Assembly: GCA_016786725.1 (NCBI GenBank)
Contig: JAEUVU010000013.1
Coordinates: 1-64,000 of the forward strand
DNA from: Ferruginibacter sp.
GTDB taxonomy: Bacteria > Bacteroidota > Bacteroidia > Chitinophagales > Chitinophagaceae
Length of the DNA: 64,000 nucleotides
Reading direction: 5' to 3'
Shown here: positions 45,018 to 53,763 of the stretch, piece by piece
Layout: each line of letters begins with the position of its first letter
Numbering within the stretch: position 1 is the stretch's first letter
Made by a program: the position numbers and the translations under genes
Notes under the pieces: generated by a model
What the model saw: the letters and a program-made list of their open reading frames with translations, nothing else
The model's database searches: none
Told to the model about the DNA's origin: nothing

Positions 45018-45674
45018 TTATTGAAAAGTAATGGGTAATACGGCTCTTACATCGCCCCACGACATTACCAGGTTACAGCCACCGGTTGCCTGCTGAAAAA
45101 GCATGGTAAAATATTCAATCTCTACATTGGTTTTATTTACAGGAATATCAGTTTCTGCAATGTCTTTGGTTTTATCAATATGCAGGCCCCAGCTGTACAG
45201 GTTTTGATTAATGATCATTTTCCATTTATCAGGATAAGGTAAGCAATATAGTATGTAGCGGCCCGGGGCAATTTTTTTCCCGTTTATAGCAACCTCTTTA
45301 AAAAATTCTATTTCGGTTGCTTCATTAGCTCCCAGTCGCCATTCATGTCCATAGTGCTGTATAACATTTTCGGTAACTGTTGAATCTGCAAAAATAATAC
45401 GCCCGTTTTTTTGTGGCCGGCTGTAAATTACCCTTGCAACAGGATTTGCCATGCCGGGAGTAACCATCTTTTGTTTAGGATAATCTGCAGGATAATAGCT
45501 CATGTCCATAGGCGATTTATCAAGCGATAAAACCAAGCTGTCCTGTACCGAAACCGGAAGGCGCAGATTTTTGGTTTCAGGCACTGTTTTTTTATCATCC
45601 ACAGCGTTGCAGGAATAAAACAATACTGAAACGATGGCTAATGTAATGAAGGGGTATATTTTTTTTAAAAACAT
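45018..45674 (-). CDS. DUF2911 lipoprotein
   Basis: A 218-residue exported lipoprotein. The signal peptide ends LFYSC (predicted lipidated Cys22). The DUF2911 domain (about 70-215) shows ARVIYSRPQKNGR, HEWRLGANEATEIEFFK (typical of the family) and PGRYILYCLPYPDKW. Function is unknown. It lies 43 bases before asnB on the same strand. Confidence 0.88.
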   Translation of the reverse strand: MFLKKIYPFITLAIVSVLFYSCNAVDDKKTVPETKNLRLPVSVQDSLVLSLDKSPMDMSYYPADYPKQKMVTPGMANPVARVIYSRPQKNGRIIFADSTVTENVIQHYGHEWRLGANEATEIEFFKEVAINGKKIAPGRYILYCLPYPDKWKMIINQNLYSWGLHIDKTKDIAETDIPVNKTNVEIEYFTMLFQQATGGCNLVMSWGDVRAVLPITFQ

Positions 45675-45741
45675 AATTTATCTGTTGATTTAACAGGCAG
45701 ACCTGTACTATACGATCCGGCTAAAGGCTAAGTTACAGAAA

Positions 45742-46338
45742 TCAACTGTTTAATAATTCATCCAGTTTGCGAAGACTGTATTTTTTCAGGTCGCCAAAAA
45801 AAATATCATAGCAGGCCTGCATTGATTTGTAGTGTGTATTAAAAACGGCAAAAGCTATTTCGCTTTCGGTAAGATGAACAGAGCGCCTCACAACGCCCCC
45901 AAAACTTTTTTCAATACCCCACACACGGCTGTAATTGTACAGCCAGTCGTACTCTTTCATATAAGGGAACATTTTTAGAAATGGAGGCGGAAAATGCCCT
46001 TTAAAAGATTCAAGTAACTGATAAGTTCTGGTTGCAAATTTTTTCAGGTCTTCATCTGACCTAAATTCATTTCTGTCATTTGCCAGAAAGTGATCGTACA
46101 CCACATCGGCAAATGCACCCGAGTACAGGCGGTATTGCGGCCTGAAGAAAGATTTCAACTGCTGTGTTGCAGGGTGTGTATCAGTAAATTCATCTATAGC
46201 CCGGTGTAATTTTATCCCTTTTTGAACAGGCAGCGGATAATCAAACTGTTTTTTGCCTTTTACAAAATCGCTGATCATATTACCCACCAGTATTTCAGGA
46301 ATTTCAAAGGAAAGATATGCATGGGCCAGGTAATTCAT
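45742..46338 (-). CDS. ACP phosphodiesterase (AcpH family)
   Basis: A 198-residue helical HD-like phosphodiesterase. MNYLAHAYLS at the start, GNMISDFVKG, IKLHRAIDEFTDTHP and AFADVVYDHFLA carry the metal-binding His/Asp pattern of AcpH, which removes 4'-phosphopantetheine from acyl carrier protein. The start is the exact family start. The DUF2911 gene follows after 67 bases. Confidence 0.9.
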   Translation of the reverse strand: MNYLAHAYLSFEIPEILVGNMISDFVKGKKQFDYPLPVQKGIKLHRAIDEFTDTHPATQQLKSFFRPQYRLYSGAFADVVYDHFLANDRNEFRSDEDLKKFATRTYQLLESFKGHFPPPFLKMFPYMKEYDWLYNYSRVWGIEKSFGGVVRRSVHLTESEIAFAVFNTHYKSMQACYDIFFGDLKKYSLRKLDELLNS

Positions 46339-46674
46339 ATAGCTGGTTAAAGGTACTTGCTTTTAAACAGATGATAAATCAACGTGCTTTTTTAGCGAAT
46401 TAATAAAAAGTTAATGCCGCTTTCACCTTTTAACACTACTAAATCTTCTTTTATAATTTTATTAAGAAATAACAGGGAAAGCTTTACCAGGAATGGTTTT
46501 ACGAATAAATTCGTAAATATTGCCTGCAATCCATTTGCCGCTCATACAGCAATTAACTTTTTTTAGCGTTACCGATACCAAAATGCTTTTACCATCATAC
46601 GCTCATTACTACTTTTGAACTTAATAACGCTGCAGCCATGAAGCAGCTATTTTAAACCAAATAAAAGTATAGTT
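46339..46674. other. Intergenic region between divergent genes (336 bases)
   Basis: AT-rich, with no ORF above about 20 codons and no tRNA. It contains a 9-bp palindrome with a 2-base gap (46498-46517) and TACTTTTG (46610-46617, a good -7 element for the downstream gene, though without a clear -33). The rest shows nothing I can name. Confidence 0.6.
46498..46517. promoter_or_regulatory. Palindrome TTTACGAAT-AA-ATTCGTAAA (possible operator)
   Basis: Perfect 9-bp arms with a 2-base spacer, 110 bases upstream of the -7 element of the PepSY-like gene. Shape fits a homodimeric repressor site; no regulator gene is next to it. Found by eye, so chance is possible. Confidence 0.4.
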
Positions 46675-47145
46675 ATGAAAAAGATTAAAACCGTTTTGAC
46701 AGCCATTGTAATGCTGTTCTCCATCAGCTCATTTGCCCACAGGGCCCCGGTGGCAAAAGGGCCCGAACCTGAAAAAGTTTCCGCAGCGGTAAAAGCGGCA
46801 TTCGAAAACGATTTTTCCAAAGCCACTGTGGTTACCTGGGAAAAGACAGATGGATTTTATTTTGCCTCCTTTTTACTTAACACTGTAAAGGTGGATGCAG
46901 CCTACACCGAAACCGGCGAGCTGCTTGGCACCTGCAGGAGAATTTCAGCAGACCAGATGCCGTTAAGCATTTCTGTAGCGCTTGCCGACAATTATGCAGG
47001 CTACGAAATTGATGATTCTGTAGTGGAGCTGAATTACGAATCAGTAACCAGGTATTATGTTACCGTTTCTAACAAAACCCACACACTAAAATTGAAATGC
47101 TACAGCAATGGAAGTATGGAAATAGAAAGTAAAACAAAAAAGTGA
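46675..47145 (+). CDS. PepSY-like secreted protein
   Basis: A 156-residue exported protein. The signal peptide ends SSFA, then a linker, then a PepSY-like fold (about 38-150) with VSAAVKAAFENDFSKATVVTWEK, GFYFASFLLNTVKVDAAYTETGELL and MPLSISVALADNYAGYEIDD. Members of this family resemble beta-lactamase-inhibitor folds and are assumed to bind proteins. Function is unknown. It has a strong downstream terminator and stands alone. Confidence 0.8.
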   Translation: MKKIKTVLTAIVMLFSISSFAHRAPVAKGPEPEKVSAAVKAAFENDFSKATVVTWEKTDGFYFASFLLNTVKVDAAYTETGELLGTCRRISADQMPLSISVALADNYAGYEIDDSVVELNYESVTRYYVTVSNKTHTLKLKCYSNGSMEIESKTKK

Positions 47146-47169
47146 AAGTTGAGTTTTGAGTAAACAAAT

Positions 47170-47197
47170 CCCCCGCTGAAAAGCGGGGTTTTGTTTT
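47170..47197 (+). terminator. Rho-independent terminator of the PepSY-like gene
   Basis: Stem CCCCGCT / AGCGGGG (7 bp, GC-rich) with a 4-base loop and a strong T-run (TTTTGTTTTT). It separates the PepSY-like gene from the fucose pathway. Confidence 0.88.
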
Positions 47198-47216
47198 TGA
47201 TGCGACCGATTCAGTT

Positions 47217-47247
47217 TTGAATAATAAGCCATATCCGATTACCTTCG
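47217..47247 (+). promoter_or_regulatory. Candidate promoter of fcl-gmd
   Basis: TTG at 47217-47219 and TACCTTCG at 47240-47247 (one mismatch to TAnnTTTG) are 20 bases apart, with the ATG at 47274/47277 just downstream. Confidence 0.4.
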
Positions 47248-47276
47248 CTCATATTTTTTCAGCGGCATTTATTATG

Positions 47277-48221
47277 ATGAAGAAAACGGATAAAATTTAT
47301 GTTGCAGGTCATACTGGTATGGTGGGTTCTGCAATTGTAAATGCATTAACAAGGGGCGGGTACACCAACCTGGTAAGCCGCAGTTCACAACAGCTCGACC
47401 TGCGTAAACAGGGCCAGGTAGAATCCTTCTTCAGCGAAGAAAAACCACAGTATGTTTTTCTGGCTGCAGCAAAAGTAGGCGGCATAATGGCTAATAATAC
47501 TTACCGGGCTGATTTTTTGTACGATAACCTGGCAATCGTTTCCAATATCATTCACTCAGCGTATAAAAATCAGGTAAGTAAATTGTTGTTCCTGGGCAGT
47601 TCGTGCATTTATCCTAAACTGGCTCCGCAACCAATAAAGGAAGAGTATTTGTTAACAGGCCTGCTTGAAAAAACCAATGAGCCGTATGCAATAGCAAAGA
47701 TTGCAGGTATAAAGTTGTGTGAAACATACCGGGAACAATATGGGGCAAATTTCATCAGCGTAATGCCCACAAACCTGTATGGGAAAAATGATAACTACCA
47801 TCCTGAAAATTCACATGTATTACCGGCTTTGATACGAAGGTTTCATGAAGCAAAAATGAACGGCTTTTCAGAAGTCAGCATCTGGGGAACGGGTAATCCG
47901 CAAAGAGAATTTTTATTTGCAGATGATCTTGCAGATGCCTGTTTGTTTTTAATGGATAACTATAATGAAAAAGAAATAATAAATATTGGTTGCGGTACAG
48001 ATATTTCTATAAAAGAACTTGCAGAAATAATTAAGGAAATTACAGGCTTTACAGGGGCACTTGTTTTTGATACCACAAAACCCGATGGTACGCCACGTAA
48101 ATTACTGGATGTTACAAAACTTGGTAACCTGGGCTGGCATTATAAAACCAGCCTCAGAGAAGGAATAGGAATTGCTTACCGGGATTTTTTAAAAAAACAC
48201 GAATCAACTTTTACAGCATAA
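47277..48221 (+). CDS. fcl: GDP-L-fucose synthase
   Basis: A 314-residue NADP-dependent epimerase/reductase making GDP-L-fucose from GDP-4-keto-6-deoxymannose. The Rossmann motif is [11 protein letters not shown], then [24 protein letters not shown], and the Tyr-x3-Lys pair in [12 protein letters not shown] 47277 is used; 47274 is an adjacent alternative, and the longer TTG-started frame (47217) is probably false. It is followed ten bases later by gmd. Confidence 0.93.
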   Translation: MKKTDKIYVAGHTGMVGSAIVNALTRGGYTNLVSRSSQQLDLRKQGQVESFFSEEKPQYVFLAAAKVGGIMANNTYRADFLYDNLAIVSNIIHSAYKNQVSKLLFLGSSCIYPKLAPQPIKEEYLLTGLLEKTNEPYAIAKIAGIKLCETYREQYGANFISVMPTNLYGKNDNYHPENSHVLPALIRRFHEAKMNGFSEVSIWGTGNPQREFLFADDLADACLFLMDNYNEKEIINIGCGTDISIKELAEIIKEITGFTGALVFDTTKPDGTPRKLLDVTKLGNLGWHYKTSLREGIGIAYRDFLKKHESTFTA

Positions 48222-48231
48222 AAGAAAAAAA

Positions 48232-49308
48232 ATGAAAACAGCTTTAATTACTGGTATAACCGGGCAAGATGGGGCTTATCTGGCAGAACTACTGCTGAGC
48301 AAAGGTTATATGGTACATGGCATCAAACGCCGTTCGTCTCTCATAAATACAAACCGTATTGACCACCTGTACCAGGATCCGCATGAAAAAAATATCCGGT
48401 TTAAAATGCATTACGGCGAGCTGACTGACGGACCCAACCTGATACGTATTATACAGGAAACAAAACCTGACGAAATTTATAACCTGGGCGCCATGAGCCA
48501 TGTTAAAGTGAGCTTTGATGTGCCGGAGTACACAGCCAATGCAGATGGTATCGGCGCATTGAGGATACTGGATGCATTGCGTATTTTGGGTATGGATAAA
48601 ACCACCCGTTTTTACCAGGCATCTACCTCAGAACTGTATGGCCTGGCGCAGGAAGTACCACAGAGCGAAACAACACCCTTCTATCCAAGAAGCCCATATG
48701 CTGTCGCAAAATTGTATGCCTATTGGATCGTGGTAAATTATCGTGAAGCTTATGGTATGTATGCCTGTAATGGAATTCTTTTTAATCATGAAAGCCCGCT
48801 GCGTGGCGAAACTTTTGTAACAAGAAAAATAACGATGGCTGTTGCAGCCATTGCGCTTGGTAAACAGGACACTTTATACCTGGGTAACCTGAATGCCCAA
48901 CGGGACTGGGGCCATGCAAAAGATTATGTGGAAGCTATGTGGCTGATGCTGCAGCAGGATAAGCCGGAAGATTTTGTGATTGCAACCGGTAAAACAACTA
49001 CGGTAAGGGATTTTGTTATCATGGCATTTAATGAAGCAGGCATAAGTTTAAATTTTACAGGTGAAGGAGTTACAGAAAAAGCTGTGGTTGCAGCTTGCAG
49101 CAATCCTGATTACCAGTTGCCCGTTGGCAAAGAAGTGGTAGCTGTTGACCCGGATTATTTCAGGCCAACAGAGGTTGACCTGCTGATTGGCAATGCCGCC
49201 AAAGCAAACGCAAAGCTGGGCTGGGAGCCAAAGCATAGTTTGAATGAACTGGTTAAAGAAATGGTTTCTGCAGATGTACAGTTGCTTAAAAAATCTTTGT
49301 TGAAATAA
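48232..49308 (+). CDS. gmd: GDP-mannose 4,6-dehydratase
   Basis: A 358-residue SDR-type dehydratase converting GDP-mannose to GDP-4-keto-6-deoxymannose, the step before Fcl. Motifs: [37 protein letters not shown], and [13 protein letters not shown] (Tyr-x3-Lys), [14 protein letters not shown]. Length is normal. With fcl it provides GDP-fucose for surface glycans, linking it by function to the GT4/GT25 and GT2 genes of the window. Confidence 0.95.
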   Translation: MKTALITGITGQDGAYLAELLLSKGYMVHGIKRRSSLINTNRIDHLYQDPHEKNIRFKMHYGELTDGPNLIRIIQETKPDEIYNLGAMSHVKVSFDVPEYTANADGIGALRILDALRILGMDKTTRFYQASTSELYGLAQEVPQSETTPFYPRSPYAVAKLYAYWIVVNYREAYGMYACNGILFNHESPLRGETFVTRKITMAVAAIALGKQDTLYLGNLNAQRDWGHAKDYVEAMWLMLQQDKPEDFVIATGKTTTVRDFVIMAFNEAGISLNFTGEGVTEKAVVAACSNPDYQLPVGKEVVAVDPDYFRPTEVDLLIGNAAKANAKLGWEPKHSLNELVKEMVSADVQLLKKSLLK

Positions 49309-49313
49309 ATTTT

Positions 49314-50660
49314 TTATCGCCCCGGCATCGGCACTACCGGCAAACTTTCATTACCTGTATCATTAATCGCCTGCACTGCAAAAAAATAATTGTCTTTTGA
49401 ATATGGCAAACGCATTTCTGTTTCCGTAGTAAATATTTTTTTTTGCCAGAAAGCGCTGGTGGTTTCTCTTACTAAAACATAGTAGCCTTTTATTTTTCCA
49501 ATTTTTGGGGTCTGCCAGAATAATAAAGTGGAATTGGTTAAGCGCTTCACTTCCATTTTTACAGAGTCGGGCATGGCAGGGGCCTTGGATAAATTAGCCA
49601 GGTTGGCTAGATTTACCCCGGTGTTCTTACGCAGGTATTCATAGTCAATATATTCTTCCAGGTCGCCATATTGAATACCATTTTCTATTCTTACATCCTG
49701 GTGCTGGCGGGTATAATTTTCATTCATCTCTGTAATACGTACTGCAGCAAAGCCCCGCTGCACATAAGGTGTATGATCGCCGCCACGCAAAAAACGGTCG
49801 TTGCGGTAAATTAAAACCACTTCCATATTATCTACATAGCGTTCGCCAATTTCTTTTACATAGCGTGCAAGCTGGCGGCTTTTGCCATCATTCTCCAAAC
49901 CAAGATTGCGGATATTGGCTGCAACCTTTTCTGTTTCATAAGCCGGAATGCCTTCGCTGAAAACCCGCAGCCTGGTGTTGTTGATGATATTGGTTTCGTT
50001 GCTGTTGTTGCTGCCCATAATATCATTGTTAAGAACAGCAACAATATTCCAGTTTTCTTTTTTTGCTTTCTCACTCATAAATGCTGAGCCGAGCAAACCC
50101 TGCTCCTCACCACTAACTGTTACAAAAATGATCGTTGCCGGAAAATTATGTTTACTCATGATCCTTGCACATTCAATTACAGCAGCACAACCGCTTGCAT
50201 CATCGTTGGCCCCGGGAGCATCACCAATGCGTTCTGTGGGGCTGCTACGCATGTTATCCAAATGCCCGCTGATGATGAAAATGCGGTTATCATTGGGGTC
50301 GGTACCTTTTAAAGTGGCAACTACATTGCCCAGGAGGGTTACGGTATCAATCCTTCTTTTATCTGGTTGTAAAGTTGTGGTATCAATAAAAGCCGATAAG
50401 CGGCCGTTGCTTTGTTTTGCAAACTCATTAAACTTGCCCAGCACCCAGTTACGGGCAGCGCCAATGCCACGCTTTGGATTGGTTTGTGTGCTCAATGTAT
50501 TGCGGGTGCCAAAAGCCACCATGCTTTTTATGTATAACCTTAAAGAATCGGCAGAAACTTCTTTTACCATTTTCTCAATTGCTGCATCACGTTGTATAGT
50601 GGTTTGCGCAGGTGATGTGTAACAACAAAATAGCAGCAATAGGAAGGAGATATATTTCAT
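49314..50660 (-). CDS. Secreted M28-family aminopeptidase
   Basis: A 448-residue exported zinc peptidase. Zn-binding residues are seen in ISGHLDNM (His), GANDDASG (Asp), VSGEEQGLLGS (Glu), LNNDIMGS (Asp) and GGDHTPYVQRG (His), with bridging Asp and general base Glu in place. A C-terminal beta-rich region (about 360-440) could be a fibronectin-III-like domain. It likely trims N-terminal residues from peptides. The second M28 enzyme (59643) has a different, PA-domain layout. Confidence 0.9.
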   Translation of the reverse strand: MKYISFLLLLFCCYTSPAQTTIQRDAAIEKMVKEVSADSLRLYIKSMVAFGTRNTLSTQTNPKRGIGAARNWVLGKFNEFAKQSNGRLSAFIDTTTLQPDKRRIDTVTLLGNVVATLKGTDPNDNRIFIISGHLDNMRSSPTERIGDAPGANDDASGCAAVIECARIMSKHNFPATIIFVTVSGEEQGLLGSAFMSEKAKKENWNIVAVLNNDIMGSNNSNETNIINNTRLRVFSEGIPAYETEKVAANIRNLGLENDGKSRQLARYVKEIGERYVDNMEVVLIYRNDRFLRGGDHTPYVQRGFAAVRITEMNENYTRQHQDVRIENGIQYGDLEEYIDYEYLRKNTGVNLANLANLSKAPAMPDSVKMEVKRLTNSTLLFWQTPKIGKIKGYYVLVRETTSAFWQKKIFTTETEMRLPYSKDNYFFAVQAINDTGNESLPVVPMPGR

Positions 50661-50720
50661 AAGCTTTTGGTTGATCTTAAAAGTACGAAGAAACCTGCGT
50701 TTACAAAAGTTGATGAAATA

Positions 50721-50749
50721 AAAACGGTCCCGATTACCGGGACCGTTTT
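50721..50749 (-). terminator. Terminator of the 50771 lipoprotein gene
   Basis: Perfect 12-bp stem AAAACGGTCCCG / CGGGACCGTTTT with a 5-base loop. It lies 22 bases past the minus-strand stop at 50771. Confidence 0.88.
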
Positions 50750-50770
50750 ATAAGAATCGTTTTATAAGAA

Positions 50771-51343
50771 TTAATCCACTTTACGTCCGCTCATCACCCT
50801 TGTATTAACCTGGTATTTATCTTTTGCTGTTTTCTGTATCATCAATTTAGGGCGGTCGCCACTAAAACGCATGTGATATATTTCACCGTCATACACTATC
50901 TTTCCTACCTGCACCACACTTGGGTTGTAGGTGCTGTAACTGTTCATCCATTGATCGGCAAAAAGGCTGTACACAGCAGAGGAACTTGCTTTTTCAGGTA
51001 CGCCAAACCTTAAATTTTTATTATCGCCGTTCTCAAAAGATATCTCTAAAGTATTGTTGAGGGCCATGGTGCAAATGCCTTGTGTGCCGGCTTTTAAAAG
51101 AATTATATTCACATATTTGCCGTCTTCAAAAACAACTTTGCCGGATGTAACTTTCGCATCTCTTGCTGATAGTTCTCTTTTTAATTCAACATCCTTATCT
51201 ACATAAAACTGGAGTTTCTCAACCGGGATGGCTCTTTCTTCAACCCTTCTGCGGGCATCAACGGTAAAGTAAGAATTTTTTACTGTGCTGCAGGAAGTAA
51301 GCGCAAGCACAATGATTACTGATAAAGTAGTAATTGATTTCAT
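50771..51343 (-). CDS. Lipoprotein of unknown function
   Basis: A 190-residue exported lipoprotein. Signal ends LALTSC (predicted lipidated Cys18). The rest is beta-rich, with RVEERAIPVEKLQFYVDKDVE early on and KASSSAVYSLFADQWMNSYSTYNP later. No family is recognised. It lies on its own, with a clear terminator downstream. Confidence 0.65.
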   Translation of the reverse strand: MKSITTLSVIIVLALTSCSTVKNSYFTVDARRRVEERAIPVEKLQFYVDKDVELKRELSARDAKVTSGKVVFEDGKYVNIILLKAGTQGICTMALNNTLEISFENGDNKNLRFGVPEKASSSAVYSLFADQWMNSYSTYNPSVVQVGKIVYDGEIYHMRFSGDRPKLMIQKTAKDKYQVNTRVMSGRKVD

Positions 51344-51512
51344 AAGGTATATTTTAAAGTGATTGTAAAAGTAATGAACCGGTACGTGAATAAAAGTTAA
51401 TGGTACTTTAAAATCTGTTAAGCAAATTCAAACAGGCCATCTCATTTAGAAAGGTTTAACAGTATTTGTTTAAACAGAAGCAGAGTCAGTAACTATAAAA
51501 AACCGTTATAAT

Positions 51513-51547
51513 AAAATGAGGCCGCCCTTTACGGGCAGCCTCATTTT
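51513..51547 (-). terminator. Terminator of the DUF4476 gene
   Basis: Stem AAAATGAGGC / GCCTCATTTT extended by an imperfect inner part (GCCC/GGGC). It lies 16 bases past the stop at 51563. Confidence 0.8.
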
Positions 51548-51562
51548 ATTTATGGATTATAT

Positions 51563-52468
51563 TTAATTTTCTTCGATAAAATTATTCAGGGCTTCTTTGT
51601 TTGCGGAGAATGTAAATACATCAACCAATTTAAAATAATTCTTTTTATCGGTGGTATAGCGATAGGCATGTTTGGCAAAAGCCAGTTTATTGTCTTCAAA
51701 ACTAAACAGTTTGCAGATTTTCAGCACCTGGTCGGTAGAAAGACAGTTTTTTGAAACAACTGTTTTGGCTGTAGAAAGTTTGGTGTCATCAAAATTGCTG
51801 CCTTCAATGCTTTTTAATGCGGCATTAAAATCTGTAATGCTCATGGCCAATCCACTACAACCCCTGCTCGTAGTACCGGAATTGTTGTTTGAATAATTTT
51901 CGCTGGTTGTAGTTACAGTAGTGGTGGTTGTTTGTATTTGCGGTTCGGTGATCGTAACATTCATACCCACGCCCATACCGTTTACATTCATGCTAACCCC
52001 TTCGCTATAAGTAGTGGTAGTGGTGGTAGTGCTTAAGGTAGTTCCATTGCTAACCTGCACCATAGCTGGCTGGCCGTAGTGATAAACATGCACACCTGCC
52101 GCCGGTATAAAATCTTTTTTAACTTCAATAGCTGAAAAATAATTGAGCTTGGGTTTACCATTTTTATCTTTTTTTATCTTGTAGGTTACGTCCATCATCT
52201 GGTTCTCAGCATCTGCAATCATCAGGTTGTTTTTTGAAATGGTGGCAAGGGTAGAATCGGTAAAAATGATCTTTGCATTGTAATAAGGCTGTGGCAGTTC
52301 CACCAGGCGCAGATTTGTCTGGGGCACATTGTTCTGTTTTTCCCCATTAAGAATGAGGTAAAACCTGTCGCCGTCTTCGGAGAAAACGGTAAGGTTACCG
52401 GTTTTATCGTTCTGGGCAAAGATCAGGGTGGGCATGGATAGGAAAATAAAGAGTAACATTTTTTTCAT
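51563..52468 (-). CDS. DUF4476 secreted protein with Thr-rich linker
   Basis: A 301-residue exported protein (from ATG 52468; 52474 also possible). Signal peptide MKKMLLFIFLSMPTLIFAQ. N-terminal beta-rich domain (about 22-140), then low-complexity Thr/Ser/Asn runs (about 145-200), then DUF4476 (about 205-299; ITDFNAALKSIEGSNFDDTKL, STDQVLKICKLFSFEDNKL, KLAFAKHAYRYTTDK). DUF4476 is a helical Bacteroidota domain of unknown function, possibly protein-binding. It stands alone. Confidence 0.85.
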   Translation of the reverse strand: MKKMLLFIFLSMPTLIFAQNDKTGNLTVFSEDGDRFYLILNGEKQNNVPQTNLRLVELPQPYYNAKIIFTDSTLATISKNNLMIADAENQMMDVTYKIKKDKNGKPKLNYFSAIEVKKDFIPAAGVHVYHYGQPAMVQVSNGTTLSTTTTTTTYSEGVSMNVNGMGVGMNVTITEPQIQTTTTTVTTTSENYSNNNSGTTSRGCSGLAMSITDFNAALKSIEGSNFDDTKLSTAKTVVSKNCLSTDQVLKICKLFSFEDNKLAFAKHAYRYTTDKKNYFKLVDVFTFSANKEALNNFIEEN

Positions 52469-52639
52469 GAACATGTTATTTAATTGTTTATAAATTAAAA
52501 TACTAAGACTATAAAATTAGTAGTAATCCTTTTCAAAAAGTATGGCATATGTAACTATCAGGCAAGTTTAACATTTTTATTAAAAATATTCATTTGCTGT
52601 ACTTTAATATAAAATCAACAACAGCTACGTAAAAAAAAT

Positions 52640-52647
52640 TACTTTTG
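52640..52647 (+). promoter_or_regulatory. Candidate -7 element of the DHS-like gene
   Basis: TACTTTTG matches TAnnTTTG, 18 bases before the ATG at 52666. No -33 TTG is seen at the usual distance. Confidence 0.4.
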
Positions 52648-52665
52648 CAACCTTAACTATTTACT

Positions 52666-53640
52666 ATGAGCAAAGGACCTGTTTCAAATTTTATAGAACA
52701 TCATTACCGCCATTTTAATGCAGCGGCTTTAATGGATGCAGCCAAAGGATATGTAACACACCTGGATGAAGGCGGTAAAATGATGATAACCCTGGCAGGC
52801 GCCATGAGTACCGCAGAGTTAGGCCTAAGCCTGGCCGAAATGATACGCCAGGATAAAGTGAGCATCATCAGTTGCACCGGCGCCAACCTTGAGGAAGACA
52901 TCATGAACCTGGTGGCTCACAGCCATTATAAAAGGGTTCCTAATTATCGTGACTTATCTCCGCAGGAAGAATGGGACCTGTTAGAAAATCATTACAACCG
53001 TGTTACCGATACCTGCATACCTGAGGAAGAAGCTTTCCGCAGGCTTCAGCAGCATATTCATAAAATATGGAAAGAGGCTGATGATAAAGGCGAACGTTAC
53101 TTTCCGCATGAATATATGTACAAGATGTTGCTGAGTGGTGTGCTTGAACAATATTATGAGATTGACCCAAAGAACAGCTGGATGCTGGCTGCGGCTCAAA
53201 AAAATATTCCCATCGTTGTTCCCGGTTGGGAAGACAGCACCATGGGAAATATTTTTGCATCCTATGTAATCAAGAACGAAATAAAAGCTACTACCATGAA
53301 AAGTGGTATTGAATATATGGTTTGGCTGGCTGATTGGTACAGGAATAATTCTGCAGGTAAAGGTGTTGGCTTTTTCCAGATAGGTGGTGGTATTGCCGGC
53401 GATTTTCCGATTTGTGTTGTACCGATGATGTACCAGGACCTGGAATGGCATGATGTTCCGTTCTGGAGTTATTTCTGCCAGATAAGCGATTCAACAACTT
53501 CTTATGGTTCTTACTCCGGAGCAGTACCCAATGAAAAAATTACCTGGGGTAAATTAGATATCAATACACCAAAATTTATTGTAGAGAGTGATGCTACCAT
53601 TGTGGCGCCGCTGATATTTGCGTGGATATTGGGATGGTAA
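52666..53640 (+). CDS. Deoxyhypusine-synthase-family protein
   Basis: A 324-residue protein of the deoxyhypusine synthase (DHS) fold. NAD-binding Rossmann features are seen in ITLAGAMSTAELGLSL and SCTGANLEEDIMNLVAHSHYK. The region around the catalytic lysine is conserved: WGKL with Lys296, preceded by SYGSYSGAVPNEKI. The usual SGARPDE is SGAVPNE here, so the Arg is replaced. DHS modifies eIF5A in eukaryotes and archaea; bacteria do not have eIF5A, and some bacterial relatives make homospermidine or carry unknown reactions. No polyamine genes are adjacent. Confidence 0.88.
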   Translation: MSKGPVSNFIEHHYRHFNAAALMDAAKGYVTHLDEGGKMMITLAGAMSTAELGLSLAEMIRQDKVSIISCTGANLEEDIMNLVAHSHYKRVPNYRDLSPQEEWDLLENHYNRVTDTCIPEEEAFRRLQQHIHKIWKEADDKGERYFPHEYMYKMLLSGVLEQYYEIDPKNSWMLAAAQKNIPIVVPGWEDSTMGNIFASYVIKNEIKATTMKSGIEYMVWLADWYRNNSAGKGVGFFQIGGGIAGDFPICVVPMMYQDLEWHDVPFWSYFCQISDSTTSYGSYSGAVPNEKITWGKLDINTPKFIVESDATIVAPLIFAWILGW

Positions 53641-53647
53641 TTTATTC

Positions 53648-53735
53648 CGCTGAGCTTCGCAAAGATTTTACGCAAAGGGCGCAAAGTTTTTCTACTTTGC
53701 GCCCTTTGTGTATTCTCAGTGTGTCTTTGTGGGAT
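53648..53735. repeat. CGCAAAG-family inverted repeat, copy 3
   Basis: CGCAAAGGGCGCAAAG (53671-53686) faces CTTTGCGCCCTTTGTG (53695-53710) with one mismatch; outer words (TTCGCAAAG / GTCTTTGT) extend the pairing. It lies between the DHS-like gene and the sensor kinase. Confidence 0.85.
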
Positions 53736-53763
53736 AAGTTTTTATTTTTAATATTTTTGAAGG

